Below are positions 24,561-36,671 of a DNA stretch of 64,000 nucleotides, piece after piece. The stretch spans positions 29,595,241 through 29,659,240 of the forward strand of contig CM055877.1 in NCBI GenBank assembly GCA_029582165.1, written 5' to 3'. Source of the DNA: Portulaca oleracea (Eukaryota > Streptophyta > Magnoliopsida > Caryophyllales > Portulacaceae). The position numbers were made by a program, and so were the translations under genes. Within the stretch, counting starts at the first letter, position 1, and each line of letters opens with the position of its first letter. A model generated the notes under the pieces. The model worked only from the letters and a program-made list of their open reading frames with translations. It had not been told where the DNA came from and did not search any database.

Positions 24561-25301
24561 AGAATTGTTGGGAAAAATAATGAGAGGGAGAAAACACGGT
24601 CACATGGAAGATGGGGGATCACTTGGGTGGCTATGAGTCGAGGGAAATCCCGTCTCCCCTTAAGACTTATTCACAAGACCGTGAAAAGACTCAAGGGTAA
24701 AACCTAACTTCTTGTAAGCAAAGTAACAAGATTTCTCATGGGCTCTCAAAAAATGTTGCTGCAATCAACACTTCAAAGAGTGTGTTGAAGCTCTCTACAA
24801 AGAAATATGGAAGAAGTGTTGAGGTGAGGATGAATGGAGAATTCATCCTCCTTTTATAGTGATCCATGGAGTAGACAACCCATTCAAACTTGACATAATA
24901 GGAGGCATTATCCAAGGGATATGTCTTTGAATCATTAATTGGAATTGCTTGAATGATTTCTCAATCAAAGACTATCCCTATTAATGATCAATCGAGATTA
25001 ATCCCAAAGCTTCATTTAAGGGATTTCAAAAATCAATCCCAACTGGGTCCAACATGATCCGTGTTGGATCAACACGGTCCGTGTTGATCCCAACACAGTC
25101 CGTGTTATAACAACACGGTCCGTGTTAACCCAGTGCACAAAAATAGTGCTCTCTGGACGCTAACACGGGTCGTGTCACACCAGACACAATCCGTGTTGGT
25201 CCCCTTTTCCTTATTAAGCTTATTTCCGACCTCCCGGTCAATCCTATGCTTATAACTTATACTTTTATGCCTTTTAACTCTTGAAATACTCCAACAAGAA
25301 T
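24561..25301. mobile_element. Solo LTR, 731 bp
   Basis: The segment 24566-25296 starts TGTTGG and ends CCAACA and is flanked by the 5-bp duplication AGAAT (24561-24565, 25297-25301). Only one LTR is present, so the element was lost by LTR recombination. Between about 25050 and 25200 it contains repeated near-palindromes of the AACACGGTCCGTGTT type. The superfamily cannot be told from an LTR alone. Confidence 0.9.
25050..25200. repeat. Array of AACACGG-CCGTGTT near-palindromes
   Basis: About six copies of a 15-base near-palindrome (AACACGGTCCGTGTT and variants such as AACACAGTCCGTGTT and AACACGGGTCGTGT) spaced about 20-40 bases apart inside the solo LTR. Related copies occur at 50215-50345 in different sequence. 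Confidence 0.8.
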
Positions 25302-25360
25302 AATCCAAAGTGACTTTTTGGCTGGTGGCAGTCTGTACTTATTCATTATTTTCTCATAGC

Positions 25361-25828
25361 ATCCTAGACATAGTTATTAAAATCTCGATCCGGATCAACG
25401 ATTCTACGAGTTTACGATCCAAAAATCCTCCATCGATCCAACTCTTACTAGGATCTTAAAGTAGTTAGGATCGTACGATCTTGATTTTGCATGAATATTA
25501 TATGTTAGAATCACAATACGATTCTACGATCTTGCGATTCGATCCACGATCCTACCTGAATTTGATAATGCTTGCACAAAATATTATCTTTAAAATTTTG
25601 TCATAACAATTTAGATTTTGTATTGAAGTTATCAACTGATATACAATTTAATGTATTACTTCATTACTAGTGAATCAAATGTTAAAATTTTAATTATCAT
25701 AGTACTTTATTTGATATTTTTCTACTGTATTGGAATCTTATGATCCTCGATCTGATTCTATGATTTCGATCCTAACTACGCCCATCAATCCTAACTAGGG
25801 TCCCGATTCTAACAACCTTTGTCCTAGA
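25361..25828. mobile_element. hAT-type MITE, copy 2 (452 bp)
   Basis: The segment 25369-25820 matches the MITE at 12156 along its whole length and has the same length. The flanking 8-bp duplication is ATCCTAGA on the left and GTCCTAGA on the right, one mismatch. It lies in the left arm of the MULE, and the uninterrupted right arm supplies the empty-site sequence. Confidence 0.88.
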
Positions 25829-26259
25829 TTGAAATTCTGGCACCGGAATGCTGATGTGGCAACCGGAGCACGTGCCCCTTTTAATTAAAAGCGTGCCACG
25901 TCATTTTTTTTAAATTCTATTTTATTGTTAAACGATAAAATAGAATTAAAAAAATTGGCGTGGCATGCTTTGCTTTTAATTCGTTGCTAATGTTTTCCCC
26001 CCATAATGTAAGTGCAAAGTGAATAATGTAAGTTAAACGATAAAAAAGAATTAAAAAATTGACGTGACATGCTTTTAATTAAAAGGGCACGTGCTCCGGT
26101 TGCCACATCAGCATTCCGGTGCCGGAATTTCAATCTGGGATGCTATGAGAAAATAATGAATAAATATAGACTGCCACCAGCCAAAACGTCACTTTGGATT
26201 ATTCTCAATCACAAGGCCCTCAGTACGGATTTTTTCCCAGCCAAAAACCCTTTTTTGTA

Positions 26260-27287
26260 TATGTCATTCACATCTGTTCCACTCTTCGTATATTCCAAAT
26301 TCTTCAAACTTGAAACATCAAGAGTTTTCAGGGAAAGGATTCTCCCAAACCATGACAAGCTTGCAGCGTATCACACCTATAATGGATAATGATGACAAGA
26401 TTTAGTTGGAACTTCAGTGAATACATAACAAATATGCAAGGTTGATGACAACGCAATCAGTTAAAATGTGTGTATCTTGTCTTTGTCACGTAGATGAAAC
26501 ATGAGTCTATAAGTATGGGTTGATTGATGATAAGGTATCAACAAGCTTGACTGAAAGAACCTGATTTGAAGATTCGCCAAGTGCTTCGTAGACAAATGCA
26601 AGTATTAGGTTTGGGTTGATGAAGAGTTGTGTAAAAAGGTATGACCTTTTGTCACTGGTATAACCGTGGACAATTTGAGCGTATTTAGAAGGTGAGGGAG
26701 GAAGACGTGGAGGTGAAGCCGAGGTTAACGAAAGGAGTGGCAAACATATAAGGAACAACTCTTTCAACTAAAAGTTGAGAATGAAATGTTGCAGAGGCAA
26801 GTAGATCGACAAATGATGAAGAAGAATTTTAGCATGTTTGGCTTGCACTTATCATATGTATTTTTACATGTTTAGCTTTCATTAATTAACCTTCTCCATG
26901 AAAACTGTAATGTAATTTCCTTTGAAATTATGTCGTATTTGTAATGATGACCAAACATTGGATGTGCACCTTGATGTAATGCAGTTTTTATTTGTTTCAT
27001 AGGCAGGTAACACCTTTTGTATCATGTATGGTCAATGAAAATAATTGTAGAATGTGCTTGTTTGATAATCGATATAGCTTTTTGCTCGGCTACAGTTGAA
27101 ATCATGCATGAAGAATGGGATGCTGGTGCACTTGGTAACCTTTAGCTTGAATTGTACTCCATTGATATAGAATGAGAAACTATCTTTTGCTTCCTTTTTG
27201 AGGAATGACAATCACTTGCTAGTTTTTAAATCTAGGATATAAGAACCAAAATATGTTTCTTATTAGTACAATGAGAAATGAAACAAG
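26260..27287. other. Intergenic DNA, no gene seen
   Basis: No frame with recognisable similarity and no element termini found. Confidence 0.5.
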
Positions 27288-28120
27288 TTTGTTATTAGGG
27301 ATGGCAATGGGGCAGGGAATCCCCGAATTTGCTGGGGCTCCGCCCCTCTTTGGGGAAAAATCTCCACTCTCATTGGGGATGGGGATGAGGACGGGGACGG
27401 GGACGATTTTTCAAAATCCGCTCGGGGACGAGGCAGGGATGAGGACAAAATTTTCCCCATCCCCGTCCCCATTTTCCCCGCCGGAGAAAATTCCCTGTCC
27501 CCGTCTCCATCCCCGAATCGCGGTCCCCAAAAATTTTAAATTACCTAATAACCTTTATTCAAATTCAACATATATATTAATAGCAAGGATTAAGTAGTAA
27601 TTTTCGAATTTTAAGTCAGAAACCCTAACCTAAACTACCAAATACGATTTGTGATTTGTGAATGTAAGGCAAGGAAGTGAAGTAGTAGCTGTTGTTACAG
27701 AAGCTGTTGTTTGTGTTTATGCTTTTTAATTGTTTTTTTAGTTTACTTTATGCTTGTCATTAAACTTGAGGGGGATGTATGCTACTCTGATTCACACTTG
27801 AGGAGGATGTATTATTGTATTTTTTTCTCGAATAATACTTGTTGATGTATTATTGTTTGATTTTGATGTATTATTGCTTGAGCAAGTTAAATATGTTGTA
27901 TTTTGAACAGGTTAAAAACCGGATCCGATTAAAATTTAGTTAGATTTTGGATAGCTTTAAAAAATTCCCGTTGGATCCCCGTTGGGGATGGGGAATCCGC
28001 GAGGATGGGGCAAGAATCACTCCCCGAAGCGGGGATGGGGATGAGTTTTGGGAGCGGGGATGGGGACGTGGATATATTCCTCCGTCGCCAATCCGCCCCG
28101 TTGCAATCCCTATTTGTTAT
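27288..28120. mobile_element. hAT element, 817 bp, with GGGGAYGGGG-rich ends
   Basis: The segment 27296-28112 begins TAGGGATGGCAATGGGGC and ends GCCCCGTTGCAATCCCTA, flanked by the exact 8-bp duplication TTTGTTAT (27288-27295, 28113-28120). Both subterminal regions (about 230 and 150 bases) are G-rich, with repeats such as GGGGATGGGGA and GGGGACGGGGA. The middle is AT-rich. No transposase is encoded. Confidence 0.9.
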
Positions 28121-29528
28121 TAGTGCTTGTTGTATCCCTTTGCTTTAGTTTGATTTTGCATCAACCCCTTCGCTATGAAACAAGTTCATTGGGCTTCCTG
28201 CCCCCCCCCCCCCAATTTCAGCATGGTTACTTGTCATAATTTGAAAACTATTTACTTTTTGGCAATTAAGTTGTAGTCTTGTAGGTCAACTTTACCTTTG
28301 TTCACTATCACCTCAATTCACTTTCTCTTATCTAACTTACAAACTTATAATAACACAAAACGATGACAATATTAGATAAAAGTTGTCGTCATACAAAATT
28401 ATGCAAAGATTAGGGACATAATCAACTTACAAATAATTTACCATAATCTAGCACCTGTCCACGTCCAAAGTGAACCTAATTTTCTTGAAAAGCAACTGAT
28501 GACTCTTTTAATTGTACTTTTGCATAATTTGTTTCGTGTTATTTCTTTATTTGCATGTTTGATCGGTTTGGATTTGGACATTAGCACGTAAAACAACAAA
28601 GTAGGAAAGTGAGTCGAAACAGGCGCGAAGGCCAGCTGGCCTAACCCTGTGCTCTGCTCCTTTTTCTAGCCTGTTGACTGGTTGAGTCACTGGCTTTACC
28701 CTGTGAGGGCCAACTTGCCTTCAGGGTCAGTCCAGTGACCGATTCCGGTTCAGACCTTCTATTTAGCGTATTTATTTTCGAATAAATTATTTTGACCAAG
28801 CATTCGAATCAATGAAATTACTGAGTCAAATTTACAAAATTACAATTCTTGAGAATTGTTAGTATTTTAATTTAATCCTTATTTAAGGATTAAACAACCT
28901 TAGTCGGCTCCCAATTTAAGTAGCACTATGAACTAAATTTCTTGAACGAGAATTTTTTCGAGGTCTACGGATTGGCAACTCTACTAGGGACTTAAACATA
29001 CAAAGAGGGTAAAATTTGAAAATTTTGAATTTTTGTGAATTTATAAAAAGGGGAAATTAATTTATTTCATAGTTTTACTATTTTATTGCATGTCAGGCTA
29101 CTCTTAGGCCTCTATGGCAGATTGGCTGGGGAGCAAAAAACGTTGGTTAGGCTAAAACATATTATTATATCCCGAGAGGGGACAGTCACTACTTGTGGAG
29201 TCCACTTACACCGCCAAACATTTGATCTCTTGTTACACTTTAAGGCTACCTTAAAGGCTAAAGAGCAACACTCCACACACTTAGGGGTGGAAGTTTTGGG
29301 GGGGGGGGGGGACAGCCAGGGTCATTGCCCACCTTATGATTTTTTTTAAGAAAAACATATACTTTACTATACATAAATAAAAAAATGGTAAATTTAAATA
29401 TACTTTCCTTATACAGATATAAACAATAATTATAATTTATCAATCTTGGAAAGTGAATGCAAACGCTGCACAAATATTTTGATACAACTCTCTCTCTCTC
29501 TCTCCAATTTTTGTAGACTTTTTAGCTT
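28121..29528. other. Intergenic DNA with a poly(C) and a poly(G) run
   Basis: No gene recognised. It holds a C run at 28201-28213 and a G run at 29298-29311, both possible assembly weak points. Confidence 0.5.
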
Positions 29529-32500
29529 TGTGTTTTGTGAAAAAATGATTATGAGCCCGGGTGCAGGGAGCACTGTGCGCCCGGGCCCATTTAATTAATA
29601 AGCCCAAAGCCTGATTTCTATCATCTTTCAATTTTCACGCAATTCTTGGCAGTCCAGTTCTTGGTGGCCCAACTTTTGTTGAGGAGAAGACTGAGAGGCG
29701 CGCGTGCGTGCATATTGTATTTCAATTTCTATATTCACACACTCTCTACTTTCTCTCTCTACTGCTCACTGCGACTTGCGACTCACTCATCAACTGCACA
29801 ATTGCTTGCAACTCTCCGTTGATCATATAATAAATAATGTTCCACGAGCGGTAACTATTCTCTGCGGCGATTGTTGAGGAGAAGAAGATCGATTGAACTT
29901 CTCCATTCACTCTCTTTCTGTGTCGTTACTCTGCGGCGATTCTGCTAACGATTTCCTTGTCATCTACTCGAATGTAAGTTTTTGTTGACGATTTTCTGTT
30001 CTAATATGATTTCTAGGGTTGAAAATGTCAAGTATGGAATCCTTACAAAATTTTTTCTTGTATGTAATTGCAGCAAAAACAAATTAATATGCTCAGAGTC
30101 GCATATGCAGACTTGTTGCTGACTTACGAACAAAACCAATTGCGCATCAAATTTACAAGTTCTCCTATTGAAGAATAGTTGAAAATGTCATGGTTTTGGA
30201 GTCGTATATGATTCAGAAACTTGTATGTTGTAGATTATTGTGCAAAATAGAGTAGTTATTTGTGTAGAAGAACGAGTGCTGATGAGGAGTGTGTCAAAGA
30301 TGGTTGATCATCATCTGGGAACATGTACTTTTTCTGTGTATGAGAATTTGTATTTACTTGTTAAATGTAATTGCATATTTGTCACTTGGTTTAAATATAT
30401 TTGGTCAAATTCGATTGTATTCAATCTTGGCAAATGTTGTGGTTAATGATATTATTAATTTCGTATATACGTTTATGAGAAGGCTTGATGTATGCATTAT
30501 GGGTATAACAGTTATATGCTATGAGCATTGTTGTTCTACAATATGAGCATTATTTGAGTAATGAGCATTGTCATGATAGGTCATGAGCATTGGCCTTGTA
30601 TGTTATGAGCATTGTCATTGTAAGCCATAAACATTGGCCATGTAGGTTATGAGCATAGGTGTTCTGAATAATGAGCATTATGGTTTTGTGTAATGAGCAT
30701 TGTAATGATAAGTCATGAGCATTGTCCTTTTAGGTTATGGGCATTAAAGTTGTAGATCATGAGCATTGTCCATGTATGTTATGAGCATTATGGTTTAGTG
30801 TAATGACCATTATGATTATAAGTCATGAGCATTGGTGTTGTAGGTTATGAGCATTGTCATTATAAGTCATGAGCATTGTCCATGTAGGTTATGAGCATTG
30901 TAATTATAGGTCATGAGCATTATGGTTTTGTGTAATGAGCATTGTCCATGTATGTTATGAGCATTGTAATGATAGGTCATGAGCATTATTATGGTTTTGT
31001 GTAATGAGCATTGTAATGATAAGTCATGAGCATTGTCCTTTTAGGTTATGAGCATTTCCATTATAAGTCATGAGCATTGTCCATGTATGTTATGAGCATT
31101 GTAATTATAGGTCATGAGCATTGTTATGGTTTTGTGTAATGAGCATTGTAATGATAGATCATTAGCATTGTCCTTTTAGGTTATGAGCATTGTCATTATA
31201 AGTCATGAGCATTGTCCATGTAGGTTATGAGCATTGTAATTATAGGTCATGAGCATTATGGTTTTGTGTAATGAGCATTGTAATGATAGATCATGAGCAT
31301 TGTCCTTTTAGGTTATGAGCATTATTGGCTTTGTAGGTTATGAGCATTGTCATTATAAGTCATGAGCATTGTACATGTAGGTTATCAGCATTGTAATGAT
31401 AGGTCATGAGCATTATGGTTTTTATGTAATGAGCATTGTAATGATAGATCATGAGCATTGGCCTTGTATCATATGAGCATTGTAATGATAGATTATGAGC
31501 ATTGGCCTTGTATCATATGAGCATTAAAGTTGTAGATCATGAGCATTGACCTTGTATGTTATGAGCATTATGGTTTTGTGTAATGAGCATTATGATTATA
31601 AGTCATGAGCATTATTCTTGTACGTTATGAGCATTGTCATTATAAGTCATGAGCATTGACTTTGTAGGGTATGAGCATTGTCATTATAAGTGATAAGCAT
31701 TGTAATGATAGATCATGAGCATTGGCCTTGTATCATATGAGCATTATGGTTTTGTGTAATGAACATTGTCATTATAAGTCATGAGCATTATACATGTAGG
31801 TTATCAGCATTGTAATGATAGGTCATGAGCATTATGGTTTTTGTGTAATGAGCATTGTAATGATAGATCATGAGCATTGGCCTTGTATCATATGAGCATT
31901 AAAGTTGTAGATCATGAGCATTAGCCTTGCATGTTATGAGCATTATGGTTTTGTGTAATGAGCATTATGATTATAAGTCATGAGCATTATTCTTGTGCGT
32001 TATGAGCATTGTCATTATAAGTCATGAGCATTGGCTTTGTAGGGTATGAGCATTGTCATTATAAGTCATGAGCATTGTAATGATAGATCATGAGCATTGG
32101 CCTTGTATCATATGAGCATTATGGTTTTGTGTAATGAACATTGTCATTATAAGTCATGAGCATTATAAGTCATGTAACTCGAATGTTGGGTGGATGTTTC
32201 TGCAGATTTAAAGGATCAAACACATTAAGTGTAATTGTTGATAATATGAAATCGTCCTTCAACAATGTAAATTGTTTAACGTTTACCTATTTGAGTTTGA
32301 ATGATGTCGTTTTTCGGTGAATTTGCTTGATCTTTATCCATAATTTTCTTTTCTCCTCTTATCACTTTCTCGTAATTTCGTTTTTCTCGCCAATCATCTT
32401 AATGCAATCGTTTTCTCGGGTTTGATTTTTCGTTTTTCTGGGAATTGGATTTTTGTTTGTTTGAATGATTTCTTGTTTGATCCTGATTTCTTGCTTTTGT

Positions 32501-32710
32501 TAGTTTGATTTTGATTTTCGTTTTTCCGTTTTCATGCACAGTACTGATTTCCTTCCTTTTTCTTTCTCTTGGGCCGCGATAATTTCTTTTCTTTGGGCCG
32601 CCGTCTTTCATTTCTTTTCTTTTTCATTGGGCCGCGCAGAAGATAGTGTGGGCCGGGCTCAGGGAGCATCATGCTCCCGGGATCAACATCTACGCTCTCT
32701 GTGTTTTGTG
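29529..32710. mobile_element. Putative DNA transposon carrying a 22-bp minisatellite
   Basis: The block 29540-32699 lies between two copies of the 11-base direct repeat TGTGTTTTGTG (29529-29539 and 32700-32710). Near the ends are imperfect inverted repeats of the form GA-CCCGGG-GCA ... GCCCGGGCCCA: 29553-29588, and its inverse around 32650-32683. A target duplication of 9-11 bases with degenerate ends would suit a Mutator-like element. Inside are a leader-like segment with possible splice signals (30060-30075), the 22-bp array, and a T-rich tail region. No transposase is seen. The boundaries are a hypothesis. Confidence 0.45.
30521..32174. repeat. 22-bp minisatellite, about 75 units
   Basis: Each unit has a constant 9-base half, ATGAGCATT, followed by a 13-base variable half drawn from about ten recurring versions (for example GTCATTATAAGTC, GTCCATGTAGGTT, ATGGTTTTGTGTA, GTAATGATAGATC, GGCCTTGTATCAT). 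Versions recur in runs, giving higher-order repeats, for example the blocks near 31440-31760 and 31850-32140. The unit length is not a multiple of three and stops occur in all frames, so it is not coding. The 22-bp period is about two helical turns. Confidence 0.95.
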
Positions 32711-34768
32711 TGTAATTGGATTTGCATAAGTAAATTATTATATACATATTCACAACCAAACAAAAAACCCTAATGGGAGACTAATGCTCTCTCTAGAGCT
32801 CTCTCTCGTCGATGCCCCCTGCCTTGCCTTCTCCTCTCTTTCTCCTACTGAAAACCCTATCCAAATGCCCTGGTCTTCCAATTTCTTCCCCTCCTAAATC
32901 TTAATCCTAAACCTAATTAGCCTCTTTGTGAGCTTCTGGATCCTGGAAAATGCTTGCATGCGTTCCGGCCGTTGCGTGATGATTATAATTTGCGTTCGCT
33001 GCGGGGACGACCTTGTGTGCTGTTCTGCGATACCCTGTGCATGGTGGCCAAGCTTGGTCTCTGACAGATCCTTTTACCCCTTCATCTACCTCGGCTATGC
33101 AGGTATGATTGTTCCTTGGCTCCCAAGGCCTTGGGCTAAACCGAAGGTGAAGTCTTTCTACCTTCTACCTTTTCGCTTCATATCTCTTTTACTTGCAATT
33201 CCGGCTGATCTTTCTAGAATTCAAATTTTCTATTGTTTTCCTTTATCCCCAATTGCTATTGGTTTTGTGGATATACTGATTGGTATATATTCGATGTTGG
33301 AGTCTATAGCGTCTACTTCTCATCTCCCCTTCTAGGACCTTGTTTGTCACCTCTTTGCAAGGGCTCGACTAGTTTTAAGTTTATTGCTGGTGGATTTTGT
33401 TCTTGTTCTTCCGCTTGTATCCTTTATAGACCTTGCTTTTCACTCTTATACAAGGTCTCGGATTTTAGCATGAATGAATTCTATTTCTTTTCGCAGTATT
33501 ATATTGTGATTCTCTATAAATTCCAATTTGTGTCCTTGTGTAACCTCCTGCTGTTATTCTATTATGGCTCTAGTTGGTTATCTCCCTTTCAATTCGCCTC
33601 ATCTGAGTGCTTGATCGATCCTGACACTTACTCTTCTATTTTTCTAATGTTGTGTATCTCGGTTTCTTGGCCTATTACTAATTTCGACTCCCTATATTTG
33701 CCCATCCCCATTCCCTTATTTTGTTTTTATTTGAGTTTTCTAATCTTCCTTCTTCTGCAGGTCTGGTTTGGTGTGATGTTGGGGGTTTTCCCCGCCATGG
33801 TTTAATCCCTGGCTATAATCTCTTTCTCTCTTAGAGTCATACCCTAAATTGTGTTGTTGCCGCCTTTCTTATGGCTGGCTGGCCACAATATTCTATAGGG
33901 ATGGGAGTCTTTATGATTGTCGCTTCTGCCGGGAAAATGGCCTCGAAGCCAATCATGCCGACTTTACCCTTTCCCTCTTACTTGGTCTATGATGACTATG
34001 TTCTGAGACCCCTTTTATCTTTCATCATCCCTGGTTTCCTTGTTCTCATATTGCTTGATTGGCTGTTGTGGAACAAATGTTACCCTAACCTTCTGCTTCC
34101 TTTTAATAAGTTTGGTTATGTTATGGAGTTACTCTCAATTTTCTTACCTAAAGCTCCCTTGATGGGTGTTTCTCTGAGACCAATTTCGTCTCCCCCTCCC
34201 ATTTGTTCCCCTTTTTTCTTCTTGGCAGGCTGGAAGATTATGATGTCCTGACGCAAGTCTTAGCTCAGGTATAATTTTGTGCTTTTGAAGATCAAGTTTA
34301 TGGTCACTTACTTTTTCCTCAACACAATTCTAACTTCTCTAGCCTCATTTGATGTAATTCATTTAAACCTCATGGACTTAATGTTTCAGAATTTGTTTGT
34401 AATATTTGGTACTTGTTTTGAAAATTCAGTTTGACTATTGTATCCCATATAGTTTTTATTTTTAAGTATTATATTCTCCAGTATACTGTTTACATTATAT
34501 TATTTTCTATTATGTTGGGTGCGGAACCCATTTTTTTTTTGCTGCGGAAGCCCTGCATATTATACATGATTATCCTAAAATTCCCATATTGGTGGATATC
34601 AGTGATTGCCCTTGCTCATTGGCTTCAAGCTTTGGGTCACCTCAATGCACCCTCTAGTTATGCCTTAATTGTTTTTATATCATTGTCTAAAGTGGCACTG
34701 TGTGAGTTTATGCTTTTTAAATCACTATTTTTCAGGTGCAGAACCAGCTCTTATTGGACTATGGAAGT
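32711..34768. other. Unassigned region with long plus-strand frames
   Basis: The sequence is pyrimidine-rich and holds overlapping plus-strand frames (32928-33335, 33233-33805 with 190 codons, 33871-34251). Their translations are hydrophobic and Cys-rich without any domain I recognise. The opening segment (CTAATGCTCTCTCTAGAGCTC, 32780-32800) looks like a transcribed leader of a gene or LINE. I cannot assign it. Confidence 0.3.
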
Positions 34769-36000
34769 GTAAAACCCCGAAAAATGCTATTATGTTTACT
34801 GTTAATTTTCCTAACGTGCGTTTTCTTTCCATTAAATATATATGTTTCACATGGAGCTTTTAGGACCGCGAGTGGGTTACTTGGAATTTTATCAGTTAAA
34901 AAATTTTCGATTATCGGGTAATTTTTATTAGGATCAGTTTGTAAATTTCCCCCCCTAATAAACTCTAATTTCCCTCCCATTTTTTAATAATTCAAACAGT
35001 AACTATTTTTCCCCTAATTCCCCTCTAATTTCCCCCCATTTGTTTAAATAAGTATTTTTTCCCCAAAACTACCCCAGTCTGTTCCTCCCTCTCTCCCTTT
35101 TACCCAGTGGGTTTTTGCAAGGATACAAACCCCCTATCTTTCCCATGTAGATTGTACGAGCACCCCCCATCTCATCTCTATACATTACTCCCTCTTCTTC
35201 TTCTTCTTCTCTTTGCTCACAACTCCTTCCTTATCTCTTTCTCTCTTTCTTCTGCTCGTGTAATTCCCATCCAACTCTCCTCCTTCTTTCTTCTTCTGCT
35301 ACTCGTGAGTTCCCCAGCAACTCACACCTCTCTTTCTTCCTCTTCTTCTTCCTCCATTTTCTTCCTCATCTCCATTGCTACTGCTGCCCGTGCACACCAT
35401 AACCACCACACCACCTTTCTTCTTCCTCCTCTCTTATTCCCCTCCCTTCTCCTTCTCCTTGTGCCGACCACCGCCGCCTCTGCACCGCCGCCCAAGACGC
35501 CCTTAGAAGCTCCACCGCAGCTACAGCAGCCGACGCGCCACCACCGCAGCCTCCCTCTTGCTGACCCGAGCTACTGTCGCTGCCTTGACCTCCGGCACCC
35601 AATCCCGGCGAGACAAAACTCCACCCTCCTCCCTTTTATAGTATACCTCTCTTTCTCTCTCTCTTTCTTCTTCATATGTTGATGCTTTAATGGTTGCTTT
35701 GTGTGTATTATGTTATGTATGCATGGTTTTGTTGGGTTCCAAATGCAACATGTATGGGGACAGTAGGGAAAGAAGGGGGGATGGGTTTCTGTGTTGGTTG
35801 GGTTCGGGTTCGGGTACTGGTATGACAATGTGTGTGTATGTATGCATGCGTATGGGTGTACTGTGTGAACGTGTGCGTGAGTCTGGGTTTGGGGTTAGGG
35901 GTTCGATCCTCGAGGGTTGCTGTGGGTAGTGAGTTCAAATGTGTGTGTGCATGGGTTAATGTGTGTGTAGCGGTGAAAGGGTAGGTTGTGATTTTAGGGT
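34769..36000 (+). mobile_element. Possible Gypsy LTR start and pyrimidine-rich leader
   Basis: The TGTAAAACCCCGAAAAATG at 34769 resembles the TGTAACACCCCG start of many plant Gypsy LTRs. It is followed by C-rich DNA and a long CTT/CTC-rich tract (35190-35460). No second LTR or primer site was found, so limits are approximate. The 191-codon frame at 35107-35682 is low-complexity Leu/Ser/Pro and probably not a protein. Confidence 0.3.
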
Positions 36001-36045
36001 TGAATAAGTTTGGGTTATATTAGAATATTAGTAGAGTTTAATATG

Positions 36046-36631
36046 TTTAAATTATGTTTAATGTTTAATGTTTAATGTCATGATATTTCATATTAATTTT
36101 ACTAATAAGTTCATATTATAAGTAAATATTATGTTTCGTAATTTTATTATCAAGTTTCCTATTTTTATTTTTATGTTTCGTAATGTTATTATTTAATTCG
36201 CAAGTTCTTAAGTTTCGTATCATTATTAATTAGTTTTCGTAAATTATTAAGTTTTCATAATATTATTATTAAGTCCGTGTTATTTTTAAGTTATTATTAA
36301 GTTCGTATTATTTTTAAGTTATTATTAAAATTTCACATTATTATCGAGTACTAAGTTACTATGAAGTTTCATTATTATTATTAGCCTCATTATTATCTCA
36401 AAGTTACATGTTATTATTATTTTGAAGTTTTTGTAAGTTATTATTAAGTTTCGATTTATTATTTTTATGTTATTATTAAAGTTTCCCATTATTATTATTC
36501 TTGAGTTCTAAGTTTATATTAAAGTTCTCATTATTCTTATTAAGTTCCATATTATTTTAAGATACATGTTAGTATTTTTATAGAGTTTCATGAGTTTATT
36601 ATAAAGTTCCATATCATTATTTATTGTTATT

Positions 36632-36663
<32 letters not shown>

Positions 36664-36671
36664 TATTATTA
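36046..36671. repeat. Degenerate TTATTAAGT-type AT repeats ending in (ATC)n and (ATT)n
   Basis: Loose repeats of TTATTATTAAGTT and ATGTTTAATG phrases, then an (ATC)n run (about 36633-36663), then ATT units. The last units form the left half of the insertion site of a Helitron. Confidence 0.7.

Larger units (their letters stand above)
24508..26259. mobile_element. Mutator-like (TIR-MULE) non-autonomous element, twice interrupted
   Basis: The element spans 24517-26250 with an exact 9-bp duplication TTTTTTGTA on both sides (24508-24516 and 26251-26259), the MULE size. Ends read GGGTTTTTGGCTGGGAAAAA and its inverse. The terminal inverted repeats are about 200 bp once insertions are removed. The right arm is whole. 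The left arm is split by a solo LTR (24566-25296) and a hAT MITE (25369-25820). Without these the core is about 540 bp, with no transposase frame. Confidence 0.9.

Noticed and set aside
30521..32174. CRISPR-like array
   Set aside because: Repeats of 9 constant plus 13 variable bases with recurring variants in a plant genome are a minisatellite. There are no cas genes and no unique spacers.
33233..33805. 190-residue hydrophobic protein
   Set aside because: No start context, domain or intron structure that I can support. The translation looks like pyrimidine-rich non-coding DNA.
35107..35682. 191-residue protein
   Set aside because: The frame is a product of CTT/CTC-rich DNA (Leu/Ser/Pro low complexity) with no domain, and lies in an LTR-like leader.
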